A stretch of 64,000 nt of DNA from Caldilineaceae bacterium. GTDB lineage: Bacteria > Chloroflexota > Anaerolineae > Caldilineales > Caldilineaceae. The notes beneath the pieces were generated by a model. It made no database searches. It was not told the origin of the DNA and was given only the letters and a program-made list of their open reading frames with translations. Position 1 is the stretch's first letter. Each line of letters begins with the position of its first letter. The position numbers and the translations under genes are program-made. The DNA lies in assembly GCA_019637645.1 (NCBI GenBank), contig JAHBVH010000013.1, positions 65,397 to 129,396 on the forward strand, in the 5' to 3' direction. Shown piece by piece: positions 40,630-48,893 of this stretch.

Positions 40630-42492
40630 ATGCAAACCGCGGAACGCTTGCTCGCTGCCTTGCCCCCTCCGCCAGACGCCATGGCGCGCTTGCTCACGGC
40701 TGCCATGGATACGATTGACACGGGGGTTACCATCAGCGACATGCAACAGCCTGATCAACCCTTGATCTACGTCAATAAAGGCTTTGAAGCACTGACCGGC
40801 TATCCGGCCCAAGCGATGCTTGGGCGGAATTGCCGCTTTTTGCAAGGCCCGGAACGCGATCAAGATGCGCTGCCGATTGTGCGTAAAGCCCTTTGCCAAG
40901 GCGAGTCCTGTTCGGTGATTCTGCGCAACTATCGCCAAGATGGCACGCCGTTTTGGAATGAACTCTTTCTCTATCCACTCCATGACCAGCAGGGGCGTTT
41001 AACCCACTATGTTGGCATTCAACATGATATTTCGGAAATTGTCGATCGCAGCCGGCGTTTAATTACCTTGGAACGACAGTTGGCGCAGGAGGCGGCCCAA
41101 CACGCGCAAAGCCTGACGCTCCTCAATGACATGAGTCGGCAACTAAATGTGGCGGCAACCGAAGCCGCGATTGGCGAGGTGGCCCGCCAATGGATGCCCC
41201 AACTGCTCCCCGCAGCCCAGATCCGGTTGGTGTTGCGTAGCCAAGCTGATACACACCTCATCAGCTTAACCTTGACCCACCCTGCCCAATCCCTCTGGGA
41301 AAGTATTAGCCTGCCGCGTACCGAGGAAGAACAGACCCAAGCACTGTTTACCCATGCCTATGCGATTGCACCACCGGGAGAAACAGCGCGCCCAGCCCAA
41401 CAACTTTCTTTCTTGCTAACACCCCTCATGGCGGGCGGGCGGCTGCTGGGTGTGTTGGCAATGCGCTGCGACCCCGCTGCGCATTTTACCCAACGCGAGG
41501 AGCATCTCTTCCTACAAGTGGCGAGTATGCTGGCGACCAATATCCAAAGCCGGCGACTCTTTGCCCAGATGCAAGCCGCCTTGGAGGAAAATACCTCGCT
41601 CTATCAGGCTGCCCGCGAGCACAATCACGAGCTGCAAAACGCTTTGGAGCAGCTCCACAACGCCCAAGCCCAATTGATTGCCGTGGAAAAGATGGCATCA
41701 CTGGGGCGCTTGGTGGCGGGGCTAGCCCATGAGATCAACACCCCCATCGGCATTGCTGTCACAGCGGCCTCCATCTGGGAAGATCGCAGCAAGGAACTGT
41801 GGCAGCTCTATCGCAATGGGCAAATGAAGCGCGCGGACTTCGAAGAATTTTTCCAGATGCTCACCGAAAGCGGCCAGTTGATCACCAATAATCTCCAACG
41901 GGCCGCCGATCTGATCTATAGCTTCAAACAAGTCGCGGTGGACCAATCGAGCGAGGCTGTCCGCGCAATTAATCTAAAGCACTATCTGCAGGAGGTGGTG
42001 ACGAGCCTACGTCCTGAACTCAAACGGACCAAGCTACAGGTTGCGGTATCCGGTGATGATACCTTGGTGTTGCAAAGTTACCCAGGGGCCTTATCGCAAA
42101 TCATGACAAACTTGATTATGAACTCCGTCACCCATGCCTACGCGCCGGACACTGTCGGCCACCTAACCATTCAGGTCGCGCGGCAAGGCGACAACGCCCG
42201 TCTGACCTATGCAGACGATGGTAAGGGCATTTCCCCAGAAGATCAAGATAAACTCTTTGAGCCTTTTTTTACCACGCGCCGTGGCCAAGGGGGGAGTGGG
42301 CTTGGCCTCCATATTGTCTATAATTTGGTGACCCAAAAGTTGGACGGTACCATTCACGTACAGAGCCAAGTGGGGGCTGGGACAACCTTCACGCTCACCT
42401 TGCCGCTATCCAGTGGGACAGAGGATAGCGGACAGAGGATAGAGGATAGTGGACAGAGGACAGAGGACAGAGGTCAGAAGTTGCTTCTCTGA
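40630..42492 (+). CDS. LOV-domain (blue-light) sensor histidine kinase
   Basis: A 620-residue soluble kinase. Residues about 26-135 are a LOV domain with the flavin-adduct motif GRNCRFLQG (photoactive C68) and the flavin-contact strand LRNYRQDGTPFWNELFLYP. In the family, light makes a Cys-FMN bond that alters kinase output. A GAF domain (about 160-310) and a coiled-coil linker (about 325-355) follow. The dimerization helix has the phospho-acceptor H367 in LAHEINTPIG, and the ATPase domain has NLIMNSVTHAY, ADDGKGISPEDQ and GGSGLGLHIV. The tail is a short repeat (TEDSGQR). No response regulator is adjacent. The ATG lies one base after the SDR stop. Confidence 0.92.
   Translation: MQTAERLLAALPPPPDAMARLLTAAMDTIDTGVTISDMQQPDQPLIYVNKGFEALTGYPAQAMLGRNCRFLQGPERDQDALPIVRKALCQGESCSVILRNYRQDGTPFWNELFLYPLHDQQGRLTHYVGIQHDISEIVDRSRRLITLERQLAQEAAQHAQSLTLLNDMSRQLNVAATEAAIGEVARQWMPQLLPAAQIRLVLRSQADTHLISLTLTHPAQSLWESISLPRTEEEQTQALFTHAYAIAPPGETARPAQQLSFLLTPLMAGGRLLGVLAMRCDPAAHFTQREEHLFLQVASMLATNIQSRRLFAQMQAALEENTSLYQAAREHNHELQNALEQLHNAQAQLIAVEKMASLGRLVAGLAHEINTPIGIAVTAASIWEDRSKELWQLYRNGQMKRADFEEFFQMLTESGQLITNNLQRAADLIYSFKQVAVDQSSEAVRAINLKHYLQEVVTSLRPELKRTKLQVAVSGDDTLVLQSYPGALSQIMTNLIMNSVTHAYAPDTVGHLTIQVARQGDNARLTYADDGKGISPEDQDKLFEPFFTTRRGQGGSGLGLHIVYNLVTQKLDGTIHVQSQVGAGTTFTLTLPLSSGTEDSGQRIEDSGQRTEDRGQKLLL
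42417..42480 (+). repeat. Short GACAGAGGA direct repeats at the kinase 3' end
   Basis: Imperfect 9-10 base units (GACAGAGGAT, AGAGGATAGT, GACAGAGGAC) fill the last 60 coding bases and give the TEDSGQR-type tail. Just after the stop, TTTCTGTCCTCTGCCTTCTG is the partial complement, so the end can fold as a hairpin and may serve as a terminator. Confidence 0.7.
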
Positions 42493-42565
42493 TTTCTGTC
42501 CTCTGCCTTCTGCCCTACTCTGCCCTTGATAGTACGCAGCTTATTCGTAAAAGAGGAGAGAACCA

Positions 42566-43843
42566 ATGCCATTTGAAACTGCCTTTACCATGGACACCTC
42601 TAGCATTAAATATGGCCCTGGCGTCACGCGCGAGATCGGCTATGACATGGCTGCCTTGGGGGCCAAGCGCGTGATGGTGGTGACTGACCCCACGCTTGCC
42701 CAGCTAGAACCGGTGGCGGTGGTGCTGACTGCCCTGCGCAACGAGGGGATTGACGCGGTTCTCTATGACCGCACGCGTGTCGAACCGACCGATCAATCCT
42801 TTCAAGATGCCATTGATTTTGCGACAGCCGGTAACTTCGACGGCTATGTGGCCGTCGGCGGGGGGTCGAGCATAGATACGGCCAAGGCCGCCAACCTCTA
42901 TGCCACCTACCCCGCGCCTTTGCTGACCTATGTAAACCCACCCATCGGTCAAGGCCAACCCGTACCTGGTCGGCTCAAACCGCTCATCGCCGTGCCGACC
43001 ACGGCAGGGACGGGGAGTGAGACAACCGGCGTGGCGATCTTTGATTTCGTCGCCATGCACGCCAAGACGGGCATTGCTCATCGCGCCTTGCGGCCTGTGA
43101 TGGGGATTATCGATCCCGAAAACACACGGACCTTGCCCAAGATGGTGGCGGCCTGTAGCGCGTTGGATGTGCTCAGCCATGCGTTGGAATCGCTCACGGC
43201 TATTCCCTTTTATCAACGGCCCGCACCGGAGCACCCGAAATTCCGCCCGGCCTACCAAGGCGCGAACCCCCTGAGCGCGCTCTGGGCGGCCCAAGCCATC
43301 GAAACGGTGGCTGGTTATCTTTTGCGTGCCCTGGCCGATCCTGAGGACGACGAGGCCCGCGGGCAAATGCTTCTCGCCGCGGCCTATGCGGGGATTGGCT
43401 TTGGCAACGCGGGGGTACACCTGCCCCATGGCATGTCCTATCCCGTTTCGGGCTTGGTGCGCACCTATGTGCCGCCCGACTATCCTGCCGATCACCCGCT
43501 TGTCCCCCATGGAATGTCGGTCATTCTCCATGCCCCCGCCGTCTTCCGGTGGACGGCCTCTACCAATCCGGCCTTGCATCTCTACGCGGCAGGTCTTTTG
43601 GGCGTCGATACGCGGGGCGCAACGCCGGAGGATGCAGGGCCACTGCTGGCCGACGCGATTGTTGCTATTATGCAGCAAACGGGCATGCCCAATGGCCTGA
43701 CCGCGATCGGGTTTAGCGCGGCCGATGTCGAACACTTGGTCGAGGGGACCTTGCCCCAACATCGTGTGACCAAACTGTCGCCCAAGCCGGCCAGCGCTGA
43801 TGATCTGCGTGAACTTTTCCTGGCCTCCATGACCTGCTGGTAG
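42566..43843 (+). CDS. Iron-containing alcohol dehydrogenase (hydroxyacid-oxoacid transhydrogenase-like)
   Basis: A 425-residue group III alcohol dehydrogenase. GGGSSIDTAKA (98-108) is the NAD pyrophosphate loop, and PTTAGTGSETT (about 144-154) the second nucleotide contact. Metal ligands D201 and H205 are in ALDVLSHALES, with further histidines in HLPHGMSYPVSG. The opening TAFTMDTSSIKYGPG, the wide insert around residues 215-235 and the length resemble ADHFE1-type hydroxyacid-oxoacid transhydrogenases rather than simple ethanol dehydrogenases. GAGGAG lies eight bases before the ATG. It is followed seven bases later by a lipase-like gene. Confidence 0.88.
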   Translation: MPFETAFTMDTSSIKYGPGVTREIGYDMAALGAKRVMVVTDPTLAQLEPVAVVLTALRNEGIDAVLYDRTRVEPTDQSFQDAIDFATAGNFDGYVAVGGGSSIDTAKAANLYATYPAPLLTYVNPPIGQGQPVPGRLKPLIAVPTTAGTGSETTGVAIFDFVAMHAKTGIAHRALRPVMGIIDPENTRTLPKMVAACSALDVLSHALESLTAIPFYQRPAPEHPKFRPAYQGANPLSALWAAQAIETVAGYLLRALADPEDDEARGQMLLAAAYAGIGFGNAGVHLPHGMSYPVSGLVRTYVPPDYPADHPLVPHGMSVILHAPAVFRWTASTNPALHLYAAGLLGVDTRGATPEDAGPLLADAIVAIMQQTGMPNGLTAIGFSAADVEHLVEGTLPQHRVTKLSPKPASADDLRELFLASMTCW

Positions 43844-43850
43844 GTGCCCA

Positions 43851-44702
43851 ATGACCACTGCTCTCTATACGCACGCCGAAGGAACCCTGACGACCAAGGA
43901 TGGCACGCCGCTCTACACCCAATGTTGGCAGCCGACCCAGCCCAAGGCAACCCTCGTCCTAATTCATGGCATTGCCGAGCACAGCAGTCGCTATCGGCAT
44001 GTTGGGGAATATTTGGCCGAACATGGCTATACCGTCCACGCGCTTGATCTGCGCGGGCATGGACGGTCGCCGGGCGCACGCGCGCTCATTCGCCAAATGG
44101 AAGAGCATGCTGGGGATGTGGCCGATTTTCTGGCGTGGGTGCGCACACAAGCGCCCACGATACCGCTCTTCTTACTGGGGCATAGCATGGGGGGCCTCAT
44201 TGTCACCTACTATGTGCTCCAGCAGAACCCGACCTTGACGGGCGTCATCCTGAGTGGGCCTGCCCTCAAATTAGGCAATGTCTCGCCCCTGACGATCACC
44301 CTTGGCCGCTTGTTGGCCCGCTGGTTTCCTGGCTTGCCCTTGGCCCCGCTGGACACGACCGCCATCTCGCGCGATCAGGTGGTGATCCAAGCCAATCACG
44401 CCGACCCGTTGGTCTATCACGGACGGATTCCAGTCGGTACTGGATTGGCAATGCTCAACGCGATTGCGTATATCCAAGGCCACATGGAAGCTTTTTCGCT
44501 GCCCCTGCTCATTGTCCAAGGCGCGGCAGATCGCCTTGTCGATCCCTTGGGCAGCCAGCAGCTCTATGCCCGCGCCCAGGCCACCGACAAAACGCTCAAA
44601 CTTTATGATGGGCTCTACCATGAGGTGCTCAATGAGCCAGAGAAGGCGGCGATCCTGGCCGAAATTGTGGCGTGGCTAGATGCGCGTTGTGTCGTTGCGT
44701 AG
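43851..44702 (+). CDS. Monoacylglycerol-lipase-like alpha/beta hydrolase
   Basis: A 283-residue serine hydrolase. LVLIHGIAEHSSRY is the oxyanion-loop motif of monoglyceride lipases, and GHSMGG holds the nucleophile S112. VQGAADRLVD supplies the Asp region and GLYHEVLNEPE the His. A cap with hydrophobic residues (about 130-200) fits an acyl glycerol or other ester. No signal peptide is seen, so it is cytoplasmic or peripheral. It begins seven bases after the alcohol dehydrogenase and ends in the palindrome at 44701, so these two genes form one unit. Confidence 0.88.
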   Translation: MTTALYTHAEGTLTTKDGTPLYTQCWQPTQPKATLVLIHGIAEHSSRYRHVGEYLAEHGYTVHALDLRGHGRSPGARALIRQMEEHAGDVADFLAWVRTQAPTIPLFLLGHSMGGLIVTYYVLQQNPTLTGVILSGPALKLGNVSPLTITLGRLLARWFPGLPLAPLDTTAISRDQVVIQANHADPLVYHGRIPVGTGLAMLNAIAYIQGHMEAFSLPLLIVQGAADRLVDPLGSQQLYARAQATDKTLKLYDGLYHEVLNEPEKAAILAEIVAWLDARCVVA

Positions 44703-44732
44703 AGCGGACAGGTTTGCAAACCTGTCCGCTCT
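44701..44732. terminator. 32-base perfect palindrome between convergent genes
   Basis: AGAGCGGACAGGTTTG is followed directly by its exact reverse complement. It begins inside the stop codon of the lipase-like gene and faces the UxaA-like gene ending at 44750, fitting a two-way terminator. It is a member of the ACAGG palindrome family. Confidence 0.8.
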
Positions 44733-44749
44733 GGTTGCCAGAAGCTGAC

Positions 44750-47461
44750 CTACAACGAAACCCCGAGCAGACCGCGGGTAAATTGGAAGTCAATATTGCC
44801 CTGTTGGTAGAGGCGTGGCGCGTAGGTGTGCTCGACTACCTGCTTGCTACGCTCCAAGATCTGGTCGATCCAGCTTGTGGGGTCGTCGCCGAGGAAAAGA
44901 TCGAGATCATCGCCATACTGCTGTTGCATGGCGGGCGCCGAGGCGATCTGAATCACCGGCACGAGCGGATGGGTTTGTTGGGGATGATCGTTGACCAAGG
45001 CCAGGATCAATTCAACCCCCGTTGCCGCTAAGCCGGTGACAGTCTCTACCCAATGTTCGGTGGGCGTCTCCATGATATGAAAGCCATTTTGGCGGGCATG
45101 TTCGCCATAGGCCAACGAGGGTAGGACGGTTGGCTGGGTCAAGAGTCGTTCACGGTAGGCTGGTGTCGATAGGAGCCCTGTATTCTCTGGTACAACCACC
45201 ATGCCACCCGCCCCGACAATCATTTGGGTTAAGATCGCCAATTGCTGAGCTACGTCAGGCGTAAGCGGCCCATCGCTCAAGAGCCCAACGCGTAACGCTT
45301 CGAGCCCGACATTGGCTTGGCTGGTGGGTGCGGCGGCGGCTAATTGGTTGGTAAACCACGCTTCAACCTTTTGGGTCACCTTGTCGATGCCACCATCAAG
45401 TTGGATGCTGGCAAAGCCCAAGCGACTGGGATCGCCGCCAAATTCTTCGATCTGGTGGCGCATAAAGTCGTTGTGAGTCTTTTCACAGCCATGTTCGAGC
45501 AAGAGGCAATGTTTCACCAGGGGATGGGTGATATAGCCGACCATGGTGCGCGCATACATCTGTTCCATCAGCCCTGCCGAATTGCCACAGCCTTCGGTGT
45601 GGACCAAGGCTACAACACGCGAGATCTGCGCCGGTTGCCCGAGCCCTTTCTTGTTGAGCCGCTGCGCGATCAGATTGGCAACCTGGCCTGCACAGAGGCT
45701 GGTGGGCAGGATCAGCCCAATTTGGTCGGTGGCGTGTTCCGCGTCATGCTGGTTAACCGTAAAGCGGATGGGGTTGGGCGCAACATCGGTGGGAATGGCA
45801 ATCGGTGTGCCGGTGGGGACGGTGGGGTGGAGTAGCGTTTGCAGTTGGCTGCTGTCACTTTGTCGCCAGTTGCGCCAGATCTGCACTTGCGAATGACCGG
45901 CCTTTTCCCCGACGCTGTGTTGCCCCGAGGCGATCTGAACCATGAGATCAAAGGTCTGGTTGCCCAGCTCATCCATGGACAGGCCCTCTTGATAGAGACC
46001 GGCATTGACATCCATATCGTTCGCCAGCAATTGAAAACGTCGCGAGGTGGTCACCACTTTAATGGTGGGCACATAGGGGAAGTTGGTGATCGACCCGTTG
46101 CCGGTGGTAAAGAAGATAAGATTACAACCCGCCGCGATTTGGCCGGCGATGCTCTCCAAGTCGTTGCCGGGGCTATCCATAAAGTAATAGCCCGCTTCCC
46201 GCATGAGCGAACCATAGTCAATGGCGTAGTCCAAACGGGTGGCCGGGTCCTTCTTGCGTGCCGCGCCGATGGACTTCAGCGTGATGTTATAGAGGCCGCG
46301 GTATTTGTTCCCACCCGAAGGATTGCCCTCGGCATCGGCCCCATGCCAAGCCGCCCGCGCCCGGAATTCCTCCATGAGCTGCAAGAACTTTTGGGCGGTT
46401 GCCAGATCGCGCACCTTCTGCAAGACATAGGGTTCGGCCCCGATCAGCTCGTCGGTCTCGGCGAGATTCGCCGCGCCGCCATAGCGGATCAATTCATGGG
46501 AGATCCACCCCAACAGCGGATTGGCCGAAATGCCCGAAAAGGCATCCGAGCCACCACATTGCAGCCCCAATCGAAGATTGGCAACTGAAGAGGGGGTGCG
46601 GGTATAGCCGTTGACCGTCGGCAGCCAGGCCCGAACCATGGCTTCCCCTTTGGCAAGGTTGTCCTGGAAGCCCCCACTGAGCGAGAGGAAGGTGTGGAGC
46701 ACATCAGCGATGGGGTAGTTATTTTCCGCGAGATACGCTTCTAACATTTTGTTGGTGACTGGCTCGATCCCATAATCCACCACCAAAACCGCCCCCACAT
46801 TGGGGTTCACCATAAAGCCAGCCAGTGTACGCAGCAAGAGATCCAAGTTATTCGGCAGCGCGCCTTCGGGCGCAACACCACCTTCGGTGTGGGCAATGGG
46901 CACAATGCCATCAATATTGGGATGATCTTTCAGTTCACTTTGCAAACGGGTGGCTAATTGTTTGACATAGCTGCCAGTGCGCGAGGTGGTTCCCAACAAC
47001 ACAATCGTATTGCGCGTGCCAACCCCACGGCCTAACCCGCGCGGGTAGCCCAAGAAAGTGCGGTCGGTTGCATAGCGGGGTGTGGCTGGCGCGGGCTGAA
47101 AGGTGGCCGCATCGACCACATAGGGTTTGACCCGATCCTTAAAGTTGGGCGCAGCCGGTAGGGTAAAGTCTAAGGCGCGACCATGCAGGGCATGTAAAAC
47201 ACTGTCATTGACGACATAGTTGCCTGGCTCAATCGGTTGGATGGCGACGCCAAAGGGCAATTCCCACGAAAGCAGCTCTTCCCCTGGCGCAAGGGGCTGC
47301 ACGGCAAATCGGTGCCCTTCCATGACGGTATGATCAAGGGTGAGAGTCTGCCCCAGATATTCGATTGTCGTGCCAGCTTCCAAGCGGCGGGTCGCAATGG
47401 CGACATTGTCGCCAGGCAAGGGAAGTCTACCGACTTCATCAAAGTGGTAAGATGCGCTCAT
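44750..47461 (-). CDS. UxaA/GarD-type sugar-acid dehydratase with duplicated metal-site domain
   Basis: A 903-residue protein of the altronate/galactarate dehydratase family, whose members have about 500 residues. Residues 1-100 are the SAF-like domain. Residues 135-535 form a complete UxaA body, with GYPRGLGRGVGTRN, GLQCGGSDAFSGISANP, SPGNDLESIAGQIAAGCN (C446) and NDMDVNAG. In this copy the expected HxxGC cysteine is Gly (H191-TEGG) and the second Cys position is Ile (YGIE). Residues 580-690 repeat the same first catalytic segment with both cysteines kept (H621-TEGC and EHGCE). The final 200 residues are less typical. GAGGATC lies before the ATG at 47461. The aldolase upstream suggests a joint sugar-acid pathway. 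Confidence 0.85.
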   Translation of the reverse strand: MSASYHFDEVGRLPLPGDNVAIATRRLEAGTTIEYLGQTLTLDHTVMEGHRFAVQPLAPGEELLSWELPFGVAIQPIEPGNYVVNDSVLHALHGRALDFTLPAAPNFKDRVKPYVVDAATFQPAPATPRYATDRTFLGYPRGLGRGVGTRNTIVLLGTTSRTGSYVKQLATRLQSELKDHPNIDGIVPIAHTEGGVAPEGALPNNLDLLLRTLAGFMVNPNVGAVLVVDYGIEPVTNKMLEAYLAENNYPIADVLHTFLSLSGGFQDNLAKGEAMVRAWLPTVNGYTRTPSSVANLRLGLQCGGSDAFSGISANPLLGWISHELIRYGGAANLAETDELIGAEPYVLQKVRDLATAQKFLQLMEEFRARAAWHGADAEGNPSGGNKYRGLYNITLKSIGAARKKDPATRLDYAIDYGSLMREAGYYFMDSPGNDLESIAGQIAAGCNLIFFTTGNGSITNFPYVPTIKVVTTSRRFQLLANDMDVNAGLYQEGLSMDELGNQTFDLMVQIASGQHSVGEKAGHSQVQIWRNWRQSDSSQLQTLLHPTVPTGTPIAIPTDVAPNPIRFTVNQHDAEHATDQIGLILPTSLCAGQVANLIAQRLNKKGLGQPAQISRVVALVHTEGCGNSAGLMEQMYARTMVGYITHPLVKHCLLLEHGCEKTHNDFMRHQIEEFGGDPSRLGFASIQLDGGIDKVTQKVEAWFTNQLAAAAPTSQANVGLEALRVGLLSDGPLTPDVAQQLAILTQMIVGAGGMVVVPENTGLLSTPAYRERLLTQPTVLPSLAYGEHARQNGFHIMETPTEHWVETVTGLAATGVELILALVNDHPQQTHPLVPVIQIASAPAMQQQYGDDLDLFLGDDPTSWIDQILERSKQVVEHTYAPRLYQQGNIDFQFTRGLLGVSL

Positions 47462-47602
47462 AAATTCGCTAGATCCTCAATTTTGTTTTACCAAACAACG
47501 GGTTTGTATAACAGGCTAGCATACCATGTTCGGGGAGGTTGCGCCAATATTGGTAAAATGATAGCGTACGGCTATCCAGGTGTCGCGAAGAGAATTTCAG
47601 GG

Positions 47603-47669
47603 GGATGCGGATAGACGCGGATACCCGCAGATTGAATAAATCCGCGGGCAACCGCGTCTATCCGCATCC
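47603..47669. repeat. GACGCGGATAGACGCGG hairpin repeat, copy 2
   Basis: Perfect 18-base arms (47603-47620 with 47652-47669) closely match copies at 2189 and 63934, with GATGCGG replacing GACGCGG on one side and the complementary change on the other. It lies between two minus-strand genes. Confidence 0.9.
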
Positions 47670-47683
47670 TAAAAATCGTATCC

Positions 47684-48460
47684 TTACCCAGCCAACTTGC
47701 GGATCTCGGCCACGCCTTGGCGCATCGCGCTGGCATAGACCGCTGAATCCATGCTATAGGAGATGACGTTAAAGCCGATCGCCATCCACGCTTGGGCTTG
47801 GGCCAAGTTGCCTGGTTGAATCCCCGCGCCGAGCCCATATTGGCGGCTGACTTCGACAACACGTTTCAGCGCGTCGTGGAATCGTTGGTCGGCAAAATTA
47901 CCGGGAATGCCCATGGAGTTGGTCAGATCAAAGTGGCCGACCCAGAGCACATCGACGCCGGGGGTTTGGGCGATGGCCTCCAGATTGTCGATCCCTTCGA
48001 CACTTTCAATCTGACAGATAATGGTCGTGTTCTGGTTGGCATAGGCCATAAACTCGGGCGGGTTGACGGTCTTGAAATCTGTTTGCGTATTGCCCAAGAT
48101 GACACCGCGATCCCCCAAGGGTGCATATTTGGCCGCGTTGATAATGGCTTTGGCTTGGGCCGCGGTCTTGACATTCGGCACCATAATGCCCAACGCCCCA
48201 AGATCCAAGGCGCGCGCAATAAAGTGATACTCCACTTGGGGAATACGAACAAAGGGCGCAATGGTGCTCACTTTGAACCAGGAGAAGAGGTCGGCTAACT
48301 GGGCGGGGGTAAACGCGGCATGTTCGGTGTCGATCACCACAAAATCGACATCGGTGGTATCCAGAATCTGGGCAATGCCGCGGGTGCCAAATTCACCGAT
48401 CATGTGGCCGACCGGCACCTTGCCTTCGGCCAAGACTTGCTTGCAACGATTTGCTTTCAT
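47684..48460 (-). CDS. HpcH/HpaI family aldolase (2-keto-3-deoxy-sugar-acid aldolase-like)
   Basis: A 258-residue class II aldolase. FVVIDTEHAAFTPAQLADLF contains the catalytic His (H47), VRIPQVE the substrate Arg (R72), and GIMVPNVKTAAQAKA (about 91-105) the signature strand; a metal Glu lies in CQIESVEGIDNL. The family splits 2-keto-3-deoxy acids into pyruvate (or oxaloacetate) and an aldehyde. The ATG at 48460 has AAGGA eight bases upstream, whereas the open frame runs into the RNA-like element. The product of the downstream UxaA-type dehydratase, a 2-keto-3-deoxy acid, would be a natural substrate. Confidence 0.88.
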   Translation of the reverse strand: MKANRCKQVLAEGKVPVGHMIGEFGTRGIAQILDTTDVDFVVIDTEHAAFTPAQLADLFSWFKVSTIAPFVRIPQVEYHFIARALDLGALGIMVPNVKTAAQAKAIINAAKYAPLGDRGVILGNTQTDFKTVNPPEFMAYANQNTTIICQIESVEGIDNLEAIAQTPGVDVLWVGHFDLTNSMGIPGNFADQRFHDALKRVVEVSRQYGLGAGIQPGNLAQAQAWMAIGFNVISYSMDSAVYASAMRQGVAEIRKLAG

Positions 48461-48893
48461 CGGTAGGTTCCTTTTTGCTTGTGCAGGCACTGGGTTGCGT
48501 AATGGGGGTGGCGCATCGGTAAGCGTGTACGCACCGCCCTGAAGGGACGGTGCTAGGGAGCAATGCCCGCTGAAGCGGGCTTGAGCCGACGTCGTTCCGT
48601 AGTCTAGTGGCTTCGGGGGCCACTGGGCGCGGGCAGTCATAGCAAAAAACTGAATCAACAGTGGAGTAAGTCTTTACCTAATTTTGTTTTTGTTGGGCTA
48701 ATGCGCAAACACACCAATCTGCTAGATTGTAACTTGCCCGATCAAATGCGACAAATAGCACGCACGGAAAAACCCGCTGTGGAAACCCGTCCAGCCACGC
48801 TACCAATTGCGGGATGGGGCAATTTACGATACGATAGTTGGATAGTGGCATTATGAAGGAAGCCTATGTTACATGGCGCAAAGGAAGAGAATC
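48461..48893. other. Divergent intergenic region with RNA-like element
   Basis: 433 bases between the divergent aldolase and peptidase genes. The right part (48640-48893) shows no repeat; TTGCGG-17-TACGAT near 48810-48838 could be the rightward promoter, but the match is modest. Confidence 0.45.
48529..48636 (+). ncRNA. Candidate structured RNA element, copy 2
   Basis: Same order of hairpins as 5839-5950. GCACCG-CCC-TGAA-GGG-a-CGGTGC keeps the TGAA loop and bulged A. GAGCAATG/CGTCGTTC surrounds CCCGC-TGAA-GCGGG, with one mismatch. CCGTAG is followed by AGTGGC-TTCGGGG-GCCACT and the tail GGGCGCGGGC. It is on the plus strand, reading toward the peptidase gene and antisense to the aldolase leader. 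No IscB or TnpB gene is near. Confidence 0.5.

Noticed and set aside
42704..43858. A 384-codon minus-strand frame opposite the iron alcohol dehydrogenase.
   Set aside because: Composition is His/Gly/Arg-rich as expected of an antisense reading; the plus-strand gene has all catalytic motifs.
45839..46588. A 249-codon plus-strand frame inside the UxaA-like gene.
   Set aside because: Antisense shadow of the conserved dehydratase body.
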